Origin: Melioribacteraceae bacterium
GTDB lineage: Bacteria > Bacteroidota > Ignavibacteria > Ignavibacteriales > Melioribacteraceae
Direction: 5' to 3'
Assembly: GCA_021647785.1 (NCBI GenBank)
Contig: JAKIUC010000051.1
Location: 1 to 33,201 of the forward strand
DNA length: 33,201 bases
Shown here: positions 8,139-17,176 of the stretch, piece after piece
Layout: the number at the start of each line of letters is the position of its first letter
Numbering within the stretch: position 1 is the first letter of the stretch
The notes under the pieces: generated by a model
Told to the model about the DNA's origin: nothing
Databases searched by the model: none
The model's input: only the letters and a program-made list of their open reading frames with translations
Translations under genes and position numbers: made by a program

Positions 8139-11100
8139 ATGAATAAATTAATAATAATTAAAATGGTATTACTCGTAGCTTTATTTTCTAGTTCTAATAT
8201 AGTATCTCAGGAACAAAAGGATAATGGACGTTTATCAAAAACCAATTTTAGTTTTTTTCTTAACCGTACAGGAGTTCATACAGGCAATTTAGTTAGGTCT
8301 GCATATTCCAATTATGGCAATATAGGAAGTAGAACTTTAAGTGAAGCAAGAATGGAATGGCCTGTTGGTAGCGGTGTAACATACGGTTTCGAGTTTATAT
8401 TCTTTACTGCGTCAGAAGTTGTTACAGATGATGGTGAAACCATTCACATAATTAGTGAAAGATATAGCGGTGCGAACCGAGATGTTCCTTCTCCGGAAGA
8501 TCATAACTGGGGTTGGGAACCAAAATCGGGATACTTTAATGATGGAGAAATTCACAGAGGAGTAAATGAAGATCTTAATGATAATGGAATTCTAGACCCA
8601 GGTGAAGATTTAAATAATAATGGAATTCTGGATTTAGAACTTTTTAATACAAAAGAATTTCCAGCCATGAGTCATTTACCAGGAACATGGCCTTATGATT
8701 GGCCAGAAGGGAGTTTCATTGGAGATGCAGGATCAAGACGAAATAAATGGAATGGTTTTTATGGACCATATGCACGGGCAGATCAGGAAAGCTACTACGT
8801 AATGGATGATAGGAGTAATGATGAGTTTCCATATTTTCCTTTTCCGGAAAATAAAGAACCATTTCTTGAAGGAGGAATACGTGGCGTGGGTCTTGAAGTC
8901 TCTGTTCGTAATCTACAATGGAGTAACCCGCAAGCTGAAGATATAATTATTTCAACATATCATATTAAAAATGTAAGTGATAAACCATTAGATAAGAATA
9001 TTGTTGGTATGTACGTTGACGCTGATGTTGGGCAAGGTGATTCTGAAGATGATGTCTCTTCATTTGACACCTTTGATGATATAGCATATCAGTGGGATGT
9101 TGAAGGTTTAGATTTACAAGGACGTGCAACAGGTTACTTTGGATTTGCGTTTCTTCAAAGCCCTGGATTAATTGATGGTATTGATAATGATGAAGATGGA
9201 ATGGTTGACGAAAGCCAAGAGAATGGAATTGATGATGATGGAGATTGGATAGCATTTTCTGATGACAATGGTAATGGTATTTGGGATCCGGAAGAACAAC
9301 TAAACGATGATACAGGTACTGATGGTTTAGGTCCTTTCGATAACGATTATGCAGGACCTGACCCTGATGGTACACAAGGAAATGCATCACCCGATAGAGG
9401 AGAACCAAATTTTGAATTTACAGATAATGATGAAATAGATCAAATAGGTTTAACTAGTTATTTTAGTGGAGGTACTGGCGGTAATTTTGTACCTAAAGAT
9501 GATGAAAACTATTGGCAGACAATAATTAGACCTGGAATATTTACTCCCGCAAGTTTTGGTTTTGATGTTGCGTTTAGTTACGGTTCAGGATTTTTTAGTA
9601 TAGCACCTGGTCAAACAGAAACCTTTGCTATTGCAAGTTTGTTTGGAAACGACTTTGATGATATTCTTCGTAACAAAAGAACTATGCAGAAAATTTATGA
9701 TGCTGATTTTAGTTTTGTTAAACCTCCAAAAAATTCAAACCTTAAAGCAATTGTAGGAGATAAAAAAGTTTATTTAGTTTGGGATGCTGTGGCTGAAAGC
9801 TCACGTGATCCTATATATGGTGCTGATTTTGAAATGTATAAATTATACAGATCAACCGATCCTTACTTTAATTCAATCAAAACAATTTCGGATGCATTTG
9901 GTAATCCAGTTTTATGGGAACCAGTTGCCCAGTTCGATTTAAACAATGGGCTTAATGGTCCACATCCAATTCCTCTTGATGGATTAGGTGTTAGCTATGA
10001 TATGGGCAATGATTCAGGTCTACGCCATTCCTATGTTGACTATTCAGTTGATAATGGGCGTACCTACTATTATGCTTTGGTCTCGGTAGATAAAGGGTAC
10101 GACGTTGATTTTTATGATCGTGGAATTTCTGAAAAAGAAAACTTGCTACCGATATCACCAACGGAATCCACCAAAATAATAGAAGTAGATATTCTTGGTA
10201 ATGTAATTACTTTAGGAATTAATGTTGTTGCTGTTATGCCAGTTGAACCTGCTGCAGGTAATATCCCACCAAAGTTTGAAAGCACTATGGAGCATACATC
10301 CGGAAACGCTACTGGTTTGGTTTCTACTTTTATTGTTAATCCAGAAGAAGTTGTTGATAGAACTTATGAAATCTTTTTTACGGATGATTCAACTTTGGAA
10401 CACCTCACAACTCATTTTACAATTATTGATCAGGAGTCTGATGAGGTATTATTAGAAGGGACTTCATCTGATTATGAATCTGAAGACTTTGAAAAAGTGT
10501 TAGTTGATGGACTAAATTTTGTTTTTGAAAATGACGCGAAAGCAGAGCCAGAAAAAGTAGAATGGTTCAGTGGAAGCAATTTAGAAATTAACATGAGTGA
10601 GCCATCAGTTAGTCAACCAATAGATTTTGAAATTAGATTTTTTGATGAAATTGCAGATACGTCATATCATCAATTAAGCAACTTTAGAATACCAGTAAAA
10701 TTTCAAGTTTGGAATATAACTGATGATGTAAAAATGGAATTTCAATTTATTGATGTTGAAATAGATACTAGTGCATCTGTTGAAGTTGGAGACGTAATTA
10801 CTCTTATTGCTGAAAGAAGTGGCAGAAACTTAACCACAACTTGGAGCCTTGATTTTAGTGTTGGTGGAATAAATACAATCCAGATCCCACCAGTTGGCGG
10901 CGATAAGATTCTAGTTGAAACAACAAAACCTTTTTCATCGAATGATACTTATAGTTTTGAAACCAATGGATGGGATAAGCAAGGAGAGAAAAATGAAAGC
11001 ATCCTTGATAATATTTATGTTGTTCCAGATCCTTATGTTGCAGTTAACACACTTGAATATAAGCAATCTGCTGCACTATCCGGAAGAGGAGAGCGGAAAA

Positions 11101-11321
11101 TTGATTTTGTAAACCTTCCAATGGAATGTACAATAAGCATTTTTACAGTAAGTGGAAAGCTAATTACAATTCTTAATCATAGTGCTTTTCAGGATAATGG
11201 ACGTGAACCTTGGAATTTAACAACAAGAGATGGTCTTGAAGTAGCATATGGTATTTATTTCTTTCATGTGGAAGCACCAGGAATAGGTGAGAAAATTGGC
11301 AGATTTGCAATCATTAAGTAA
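8139..11321 (+). CDS. Giant T9SS-sorted surface protein with calcium-loop repeats
   Basis: 1060 residues from ATG 8139, chosen because AGGAG sits at 8128-8132 and a signal peptide starts there (MNKLIIIKMVLLVALF). Two clusters of Asp/Asn-rich loops resemble calcium-binding dockerin or thrombospondin-type loops: DLNDNGILDPGEDLNNNGIL near residues 145-165, and a longer run near 345-430 with DNDEDGMVDE, DDNGNGIWDPEE and others. Residues about 525-640 look like a fibronectin-type segment (VYLVWDAVAESS). The end has the NIYVVPDPYV...FVNLPMECTISIFTVSGKLI pattern of a FlgD-like/T9SS sorting domain, finishing GIYFFHVEAPG...GRFAIIK. This protein type recurs in Ignavibacteria, Calditrichota and relatives next to PorV-like proteins. 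It is probably the surface partner of the TonB receptor just upstream; no enzymatic motif was recognised. Confidence 0.82.
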   Translation: MNKLIIIKMVLLVALFSSSNIVSQEQKDNGRLSKTNFSFFLNRTGVHTGNLVRSAYSNYGNIGSRTLSEARMEWPVGSGVTYGFEFIFFTASEVVTDDGETIHIISERYSGANRDVPSPEDHNWGWEPKSGYFNDGEIHRGVNEDLNDNGILDPGEDLNNNGILDLELFNTKEFPAMSHLPGTWPYDWPEGSFIGDAGSRRNKWNGFYGPYARADQESYYVMDDRSNDEFPYFPFPENKEPFLEGGIRGVGLEVSVRNLQWSNPQAEDIIISTYHIKNVSDKPLDKNIVGMYVDADVGQGDSEDDVSSFDTFDDIAYQWDVEGLDLQGRATGYFGFAFLQSPGLIDGIDNDEDGMVDESQENGIDDDGDWIAFSDDNGNGIWDPEEQLNDDTGTDGLGPFDNDYAGPDPDGTQGNASPDRGEPNFEFTDNDEIDQIGLTSYFSGGTGGNFVPKDDENYWQTIIRPGIFTPASFGFDVAFSYGSGFFSIAPGQTETFAIASLFGNDFDDILRNKRTMQKIYDADFSFVKPPKNSNLKAIVGDKKVYLVWDAVAESSRDPIYGADFEMYKLYRSTDPYFNSIKTISDAFGNPVLWEPVAQFDLNNGLNGPHPIPLDGLGVSYDMGNDSGLRHSYVDYSVDNGRTYYYALVSVDKGYDVDFYDRGISEKENLLPISPTESTKIIEVDILGNVITLGINVVAVMPVEPAAGNIPPKFESTMEHTSGNATGLVSTFIVNPEEVVDRTYEIFFTDDSTLEHLTTHFTIIDQESDEVLLEGTSSDYESEDFEKVLVDGLNFVFENDAKAEPEKVEWFSGSNLEINMSEPSVSQPIDFEIRFFDEIADTSYHQLSNFRIPVKFQVWNITDDVKMEFQFIDVEIDTSASVEVGDVITLIAERSGRNLTTTWSLDFSVGGINTIQIPPVGGDKILVETTKPFSSNDTYSFETNGWDKQGEKNESILDNIYVVPDPYVAVNTLEYKQSAALSGRGERKIDFVNLPMECTISIFTVSGKLITILNHSAFQDNGREPWNLTTRDGLEVAYGIYFFHVEAPGIGEKIGRFAIIK

Positions 11322-11356
11322 TTGATATTACTTTGAGAAAATTTGGAGTTAAAAAT

Positions 11357-12463
11357 ATGACTGTAGTTAGATTTAATAAAAATATTGATAAAATATCTCA
11401 GAGGTACAAGACTTTGAAACATCAATTAATCTTTCTTAGTGCATTGTTACTAATTCTAATAGTATTTTTACCTAGTAATTCTATTGCCGGAGAGGATGAA
11501 CCTCTTAGTTCTAATGGAAAAAATGTTGGTACAACTGCTGCGGCTTTTCTTGAAATTGGAGCAGGTGCAAGAGCTCAAGCAATGGGTGGGGCATATACCT
11601 CAATTTCAGAAGATGCATTTTCAATGTATTGGAATCCTGCTGGTATCAGTGATGTTAGCGGAGTTGAAGTAGTTGTCTCACACACCAATTGGATTTTTGA
11701 AACCAACTATGATTATATTGGAATAGTTTCATCTGTCGGTGATATGATTACTATAGGTGCCAATGTTACAAGTTTTGGTGTTGGTGATCAAATTGTTCGT
11801 GCTGTTGGTTACGAAGAGGGTACTGGTGAAGTTTACTCGGCACAAGATTTTGCTATAGGTCTCTCTTTAGCTATGAATGTAACAGACAGATTTTCATTTG
11901 GAATGAATGCAAAGTATATCGATCAAAGAATTTGGCATAGTAGTGCAACTGGCTTTGCAATTGATGTTGGTGCTTTATACAAAACACAACTTGATGGTTT
12001 ACAAATGGGTTTCAGTATCTCCAACTTTGGAACCAATATGCAAATGGCTGGAAGAGATTTAATTAATGCTATCGATCCTGATATCATTAATGAAGGTGTT
12101 GATAAGATTCCTGTAAATTATGAGACAGGTTCATTTGGACTTCCTATGTTATTTAGATTTGGTGTATCTTACCAAATGGATTTCCCTTCTGTACATTCTA
12201 AATTATTAGTTGCAACAGATTTGCTAAAGCCAAATAATAGTGAAGAGAGTATTAACATTGGATTAGAGTACGTAGTTTACGATATGGTAGCTCTCCGTGC
12301 AGGTTATAAATCTCTTTTCCTTGATGAAGGTACAGGTGGTTTATCATTTGGTGGTGGTATAATTATAGCTTCCTCTTCAATCAATCTATTAATCGATTAT
12401 GCCTATATAGATTTAGGTATGTTAAGTTCTGTACATAACTTTGGAATAAATCTGAAGTTATAA
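11357..12463 (+). CDS. PorV/PorQ family outer-membrane protein
   Basis: 368 residues from ATG 11357, chosen for GGAG at 11345-11348; an upstream in-frame TTG at 11333 lacks a ribosome site. The N-terminal signal (LIFLSALLLILIVFLPSNSIAG) precedes the family start GTTAAAFLEIGAGARAQAMGG, then AYTSISEDAFSMYWNPAGIS. The NPAG motif is shared with FadL/PorV barrels. PorV shuttles T9SS cargo from the translocon to the anchoring machinery in Porphyromonas. The rest is a string of amphipathic beta strands ending LGINLKL, as expected for a barrel of about 14 strands. Its position straight after a T9SS-sorted protein suggests a dedicated export partner or surface anchor for that protein rather than the general PorV. 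Confidence 0.88.
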   Translation: MTVVRFNKNIDKISQRYKTLKHQLIFLSALLLILIVFLPSNSIAGEDEPLSSNGKNVGTTAAAFLEIGAGARAQAMGGAYTSISEDAFSMYWNPAGISDVSGVEVVVSHTNWIFETNYDYIGIVSSVGDMITIGANVTSFGVGDQIVRAVGYEEGTGEVYSAQDFAIGLSLAMNVTDRFSFGMNAKYIDQRIWHSSATGFAIDVGALYKTQLDGLQMGFSISNFGTNMQMAGRDLINAIDPDIINEGVDKIPVNYETGSFGLPMLFRFGVSYQMDFPSVHSKLLVATDLLKPNNSEESINIGLEYVVYDMVALRAGYKSLFLDEGTGGLSFGGGIIIASSSINLLIDYAYIDLGMLSSVHNFGINLKL

Positions 12464-12499
12464 TATTTTAAAACATTTAACTTTTTTTGATGCAACTTA

Positions 12500-14068
12500 A
12501 TGAGTATAAGCAATTATAAAATAACATTATATCAAATTTTCTTATTCGGATTTTTTCTCCTTACTGTAGATGGATGTTCTAACAAAAAAAATGATTTTGA
12601 AAAAAATATAATTGCTTATGTTGGAGATCATGAGATATCTGTTGAAGATTTTAGACTAAACTATGAATTTGGATTTGCTCATCTTAAAGCAAAAGGTAAT
12701 AAAAAATTATCATACTTAGAGTACATGATAGATGAAGCTTTATTATCACAAGAAGGATATCGCTTAGAGTTAAATTTAAGTGAGGATATTAAAAACAAAG
12801 AGAAAGCATTACTCACTGAATTGTTGGTCGAAGAACTATTTAAGAAAGAAGTTGATGATAAAATAAATATATCTGATGATGAAATTAAAGAAGCAATATC
12901 TAAGTCGAATGTAAAATGGAAATTGCGTTACTGGGTTGAACCAGATTTGAAGGATGCTAAAAGAGTCTATAGCTCAATACGGAAAAGTAGCTATGAAGAT
13001 GTTATTCAAGGTTTGCTAAGTAGTCAAGAAGTTAAAAGTAATATTAAAGATTATGAAACTGATTATTTGACATGGCTAGATATGCCACCATTACTATTAG
13101 CAAAAATTAAAGACCTTGAGATTAACAAAATATCTAAGCCTATTTTAGTTGATAACGTCTATATTCTGGTTGAAATTATTGAGATTGCTTCAAACATACT
13201 TTCGGATTATGACTATCAAGCTACTTCAGATAAGTATAAGCAAATTCTTTTTTATAGAGAGCAAAAAAAAAAGACTGCACTATTTCTTAAAAGTTTTATG
13301 ATTCCAAAGGAAGTTATTACTAAGGGAACTGGATTCGGTTATATTCTTAACGCTCTTATAGCTTGGAAAAACTCTGAAATAGAAAAGATTACTTTCGAAG
13401 AAGCTATTGAAAATGCAAATAATTCAGAACCAGAATTACTATTGTTAAAGAAGCATTATTATGAAATTTTGGTAACATTTAAAGATGGTACGTGGAGTAT
13501 AAAAGATTTTTTAACTCGCTTCAATTCTTCCGAGATTACAGCAAAAGCATCTGAGAAACGAAAAATGTATAACCAGCTAAATCATCAAATAGCAATGAGT
13601 ATCCGTAACCACTTCTTTGTGGAAGAAGCCCTTGTTCATGGCTTAGATAAATCACCTGATATTAAAAGTGAGCTTAAGATGTGGCGTGATAAGTGGGTAT
13701 ATGATGAGTTAAGAAGAGAGCTTACTAATAATATTAAAATTGATGAGGCTACTGCATTAGAATACTTTAATACTCATAAAAATATTTATAAAACTAAAAA
13801 TGGGTTAGAAGCAACTTTTGATGAATTTGGTAGCCAGGCTAAGTATGATGCTTACTTTAGTCAAACTTTTAAGATACTTGAAAATAAACTTAAATATCTC
13901 AAGAAAGAATTTCCTGTAAGAATAAATAGAGAGTTATTGGATTCTGTAAAAGTCTTTGACACAGAAAAATCTAGATGGTCTACAGTTTTTCTTGTTAAAG
14001 GAAATAGTAACAGAATAGCAATACCTACAGTTGATCCATCTTGGGGTTTGAAAAATGTGAAAAAATAA
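12500..14068 (+). CDS. SurA/PpiC-like lipoprotein (periplasmic chaperone or isomerase)
   Basis: 522 residues beginning with a lipoprotein signal; the lipobox ends TVDGC near residue 26. A SurA-type N-terminal domain follows: IIAYVGDHEISVEDFRLNYEFG, then a helical region with SYLEYMIDEALLSQEGYRL. A PpiC-like region is expected at about 130-230, but its usual parvulin sequence is weakly kept, so isomerase activity is doubtful. The C-terminal half repeats helical segments (IDEATALEYFNTHKNIY). SurA-like proteins escort outer-membrane proteins through the periplasm. Being last in the receptor/T9SS/PorV block, this one may be a private chaperone for those barrels. The ATG at 12500 has no clear ribosome site. 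A 26-bp palindrome lies 16 bases after the stop. Confidence 0.78.
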   Translation: MSISNYKITLYQIFLFGFFLLTVDGCSNKKNDFEKNIIAYVGDHEISVEDFRLNYEFGFAHLKAKGNKKLSYLEYMIDEALLSQEGYRLELNLSEDIKNKEKALLTELLVEELFKKEVDDKINISDDEIKEAISKSNVKWKLRYWVEPDLKDAKRVYSSIRKSSYEDVIQGLLSSQEVKSNIKDYETDYLTWLDMPPLLLAKIKDLEINKISKPILVDNVYILVEIIEIASNILSDYDYQATSDKYKQILFYREQKKKTALFLKSFMIPKEVITKGTGFGYILNALIAWKNSEIEKITFEEAIENANNSEPELLLLKKHYYEILVTFKDGTWSIKDFLTRFNSSEITAKASEKRKMYNQLNHQIAMSIRNHFFVEEALVHGLDKSPDIKSELKMWRDKWVYDELRRELTNNIKIDEATALEYFNTHKNIYKTKNGLEATFDEFGSQAKYDAYFSQTFKILENKLKYLKKEFPVRINRELLDSVKVFDTEKSRWSTVFLVKGNSNRIAIPTVDPSWGLKNVKK

Positions 14069-14084
14069 AGGAATAATTGATGTA

Positions 14085-14150
14085 ATTCCCGAATGTTTTT
14101 AGTGGGAATCTTCAACCCAACATAGATTCCCACTAAAAACATTCGGGAAT
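14085..14150. repeat. Perfect 26-bp palindrome with 14-base loop
   Basis: The left arm 14085-14110 (ATTCCCGAATG...GTGGGAATC) is the exact reverse complement of the right arm 14125-14150. The loop is 14111-14124. No T-run follows on the plus strand (GAGAGATAAA comes next), so it is not a normal intrinsic terminator, although such a strong hairpin could pause transcription or block exonucleases. It separates the receptor block from the glycerol-phosphate operon. The form suits a REP/MITE-like dispersed hairpin. The terminator at 22407-22450 shares the string TTTTAGTGGGAA with it. Confidence 0.88.
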
Positions 14151-14237
14151 GAGAGATAAACATAAGTGTAAATCACAAAATGTTAAATTGTTGAAGTAAT
14201 ACTAAAATTAGCAAAAGAATTATTCGGAGAAACAAAG

Positions 14238-15584
14238 TTGACAACAGCAAAAAGTACTTTCAAAAAAAATCCAAAATATGAATTAGCAAGATACAAAGCA
14301 TTTGGAATATCTTGGTTGGCATATGCTGGCTTTTATCTAACGCGTGCTTCTTTTTCTGTTGCGAAAATTGGAATTGCAGATGACCCAAATGTTACTTTAA
14401 CACTAGAGCAAATGGGAATAATAGATGGTCTTTATCTTATTGGTTATGCCATAGGGCAGTTTGTTTGGGGAATACTTGGCGATAAATTTGGAACTAAAAA
14501 AATAGTTCTTGGTGGATTAACAGCATCAATTATTGCTGGCTTTGCAATGGGTGTCTCCTCAATTATGCTTGCGTTTGGTGTCTTCGCACTTATTCAAGGA
14601 TTAAGTCAATCAACAGGATGGGCACCACTGGCAAAAAATATTACTAAGTGGTTCTCCTTAAAAGAGCGTGGTGTTGTGATGGGCTGGTGGGCAACAAACT
14701 ATACCATTGGTGGATTAATAGGTGCTCCAATTGCAGGCTTAGCAGCAGCATATTTTTTAGATTGGCGATTTGCATTTTTTATTCCAGCGCTAATTCTTTT
14801 AGGTGTATTAGTTCTATTTTATTTTATCCAAGTAAATAAGCCTGAAGATATTGGACTTCTACCAATTGAAGAATATCATAAAGAAATTGAATTAGCTGAA
14901 GAGAAAAAAGCAATTGAAGAAACTAACCATGTTAAAGAGAGCAGTAGTGAATCTCTAGATGAGGGATCTTGGCAGATGACACTAAGTGTTATCAAAAATC
15001 CAATGGTTTTACTTTTAGGAACCATGTATTTCTTTTTGAAACCAACACGTTACGCAATACTATTTTGGGGACCTTTATTTATTAGTGATACTTTAGGAAC
15101 TGGAATGGTTGAGTCTGCATTTGTTAATGCTGCATTTTTCCTTGCAGGTCCTCTTTCAGTACTTGCTGGAGGTTATGCTTCTGATAAAATATTTGGTTCA
15201 CGTAGAATGCCTTATGCTGCAATTTCTATGTTGTTGTTATCAGTTCTATTGTTTTTCTTCAATGACCTTGCATCTATTCATAGTATGACGGTTTCAGCAG
15301 CAATATTATTTCTTGCTGGATTCTTAATCTACGGACCTGATTCTCTTGTAAGTGCAACTGCGGCTGTCGATTTTGGAACAAGCAAAGGAGCTTCAACAGC
15401 TTCTGGGGTTATAAATGGTATGGGTTCTATTGGTGCTATTGTGGGTGGAACAATACCTGGATTTTTTAAGGTAACATGGGGATGGGATGGAGTTTTTATT
15501 TTAATGGCAGGATCAGTTTTAATTGCTGGTTTGCTAATGGTTGCAAAATGGAATGCACTTCCAGATAATGTTGATGGAAATTGA
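14238..15584 (+). CDS. glpT: OPA-family major facilitator, probable glycerol-3-phosphate:phosphate antiporter
   Basis: 448 residues from a TTG start at 14238, supported by CGGAGA at 14225-14230 and no better in-frame start. Twelve predicted membrane helices in two halves, with an acidic-basic cytoplasmic loop at about 215-245. The N-terminal WLAYAGFYLTRASFSVAK matches the organophosphate:Pi antiporter signature. Arg36 and Arg271 (KPTRYAILFWGP) sit at the places of the two phosphate-binding arginines of GlpT (Arg45 and Arg269 in E. coli). GDKFGTKK is the usual loop 2-3 motif. The family imports glycerol-3-phosphate, hexose phosphates or phosphoglycerate in exchange for phosphate; the adjoining dehydrogenase and glycerol kinase make glycerol-3-phosphate, or a glycerophosphodiester, the best guess. 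First gene of the operon. Confidence 0.87.
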   Translation: MTTAKSTFKKNPKYELARYKAFGISWLAYAGFYLTRASFSVAKIGIADDPNVTLTLEQMGIIDGLYLIGYAIGQFVWGILGDKFGTKKIVLGGLTASIIAGFAMGVSSIMLAFGVFALIQGLSQSTGWAPLAKNITKWFSLKERGVVMGWWATNYTIGGLIGAPIAGLAAAYFLDWRFAFFIPALILLGVLVLFYFIQVNKPEDIGLLPIEEYHKEIELAEEKKAIEETNHVKESSSESLDEGSWQMTLSVIKNPMVLLLGTMYFFLKPTRYAILFWGPLFISDTLGTGMVESAFVNAAFFLAGPLSVLAGGYASDKIFGSRRMPYAAISMLLLSVLLFFFNDLASIHSMTVSAAILFLAGFLIYGPDSLVSATAAVDFGTSKGASTASGVINGMGSIGAIVGGTIPGFFKVTWGWDGVFILMAGSVLIAGLLMVAKWNALPDNVDGN

Positions 15585-15596
15585 AAATTATTGAAA

Positions 15597-17159
15597 ATGG
15601 GAAATAAGAAAATGAATAAGTCCGGAAAACTTTTGTATAATTCATTAAATGACAATTATGAGGAGTCATTAAAATTTAAAGATGTTTCACAATTAGGTGA
15701 TACCCCTTATGATGTAGCAATTGTTGGTGCTGGCATAGTCGGTACAGCATTAGCATATAAGCTTTCACAGTACAAAGTGAAAACATTGTTAATAGAAAAA
15801 AACTATGATGTTGGTGAAGGAACAAGTAAAGGAAGTAGTGCAATAATACATACAGGTTTTGATGCTCCTGTTGATACTTTGGAATCGGAATTGGTAACAA
15901 AAGCATCGTTAGAGTGGCCCAACCTTGCTGAAAAACTCAAAATACCTTTCAAAAATTGTGAAGCAATTGTTATTGCCATTGATGAAGAACAGGAAAAAAA
16001 GTTACAAGTAGTTTACGATAAAGGAATAAAAAATGGTGTAACTGATATTAAAAAATTAAGTGGGGAAGAAGTAAAAGAATTAGAACCAAATGTATCTGAA
16101 AAAGTTAGAGGTGGTGTTCTTGTTCCGCGTGAATCCCTTGCAGATCCTTTCTCTTCTTCAATTGCGTTTTCAGAAATAGCCATGCAAAACGGTACTGATA
16201 TTATTCTTGGTGTTGAAATTATAGATGTTGAAAATAAAAGTGAAGTGATAAAATCTCTTGTTACAGCTTGTGGAAAAAAAATAAAAACTAAAAGAATTGT
16301 AAATGTTTGTGGGCTTGGTAGTGAAAAGTTTGCCAAGATTTATGGTGGAGAAAATTTTGATACTAATCCAAGACGTGGACAGTTTTTAATTTTTGATAAA
16401 CATAGTGGAACTAAAATAAGTCGGATATTCTTACCTATTCCAACTGCTGTAACTAAAGGAGTTTTGGTCTCTCCTACTATTTTTGGAAATTTACTTGCAG
16501 GTCCAACAGCAGAAGATTACCCACATAGTTTTGAAACAATTTCAGAAACCACCACAGAACAGCTTCAACTATTAAAAGAAGGTGCTTCAAAATTATATCC
16601 AGGACTAAATGAGCAACCTGTAATTAACATCTTTGCTGGAGTACGCTCCAATTGTACACAAGGAAGTTATTGGATTAGATGTAATGACAATAGCCCAGGC
16701 ATTTTAACAGTTGCTGGTATTCGTTCAACTGGTTTTACATCTTCACCAGCATTAGCTCAATATTTAATTTACAAGTTAAAAGACGAACTAGGATTAAAGT
16801 TGGAAGAGAATCCGGATGCAATTGATAGCCGACCAGAAAATAAATGGCCCGGTTGGTGGAAACCACGATATAATAATAAAGAAGCAGTTAAAGAAAATTC
16901 AGATGATGGAAAAGTAGTTTGCTACTGCGAACAAATTACAAAAGGTGATATTATTCGTCATTTAGATTCACCATTAAAACCACGCACTTTAGATTCAATA
17001 AAACGAAGAACCCGTGCTCAAATGGGAAGATGCCAAGGATTTGACTGCATGGTGAATGTTGCTAAAATTATTTCGTACCATTGTGAAATACCGTTAGAAG
17101 GAATTAGCAAACGTGGACCTGGGACTGAGATATCTTCCACTATTCCTTCAAATAATTAA
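15597..17159 (+). CDS. glpA: GlpA-like FAD-dependent glycerol-3-phosphate dehydrogenase with BFD [2Fe-2S] domain
   Basis: 520 residues from ATG 15597; ATG 15612 is also possible, and neither has a strong ribosome site. The N-terminal DAO-type flavin domain has DVAIVGAGIVGTALAYKL (GAGIVG at 44-49) and IEKNYDVGEGTSKGSSAIIH, the dinucleotide fold and substrate-side loop of GlpA/GlpD relatives. The C-terminus carries a BFD-like [2Fe-2S] domain with Cys442, Cys444, Cys479 and Cys484 (VCYCEQITKGD, then MGRCQGFDC), as in the anaerobic GlpA branch, which oxidises glycerol-3-phosphate to dihydroxyacetone phosphate. Twelve bases after the transporter and overlapping or touching the next flavoprotein gene, so the two probably form a complex. 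No GlpC-type Fe-S membrane subunit is seen here. Confidence 0.88.
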   Translation: MGNKKMNKSGKLLYNSLNDNYEESLKFKDVSQLGDTPYDVAIVGAGIVGTALAYKLSQYKVKTLLIEKNYDVGEGTSKGSSAIIHTGFDAPVDTLESELVTKASLEWPNLAEKLKIPFKNCEAIVIAIDEEQEKKLQVVYDKGIKNGVTDIKKLSGEEVKELEPNVSEKVRGGVLVPRESLADPFSSSIAFSEIAMQNGTDIILGVEIIDVENKSEVIKSLVTACGKKIKTKRIVNVCGLGSEKFAKIYGGENFDTNPRRGQFLIFDKHSGTKISRIFLPIPTAVTKGVLVSPTIFGNLLAGPTAEDYPHSFETISETTTEQLQLLKEGASKLYPGLNEQPVINIFAGVRSNCTQGSYWIRCNDNSPGILTVAGIRSTGFTSSPALAQYLIYKLKDELGLKLEENPDAIDSRPENKWPGWWKPRYNNKEAVKENSDDGKVVCYCEQITKGDIIRHLDSPLKPRTLDSIKRRTRAQMGRCQGFDCMVNVAKIISYHCEIPLEGISKRGPGTEISSTIPSNN

Positions 17160-17176
17160 TGCAAGCGAGAGAGAAA

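Noticed and set aside
8965-9408. Minus-strand frame of 147 residues rich in His, Gln and Leu
   Set aside because: Antisense shadow of the Asp/Asn-rich calcium-loop region of the T9SS protein; the composition is what the complementary codons predict.
10222-11112. Leu-rich plus-strand frames inside the T9SS protein gene
   Set aside because: Out-of-frame shadows of the 1060-residue gene, with no ribosome sites and no recognisable domains.
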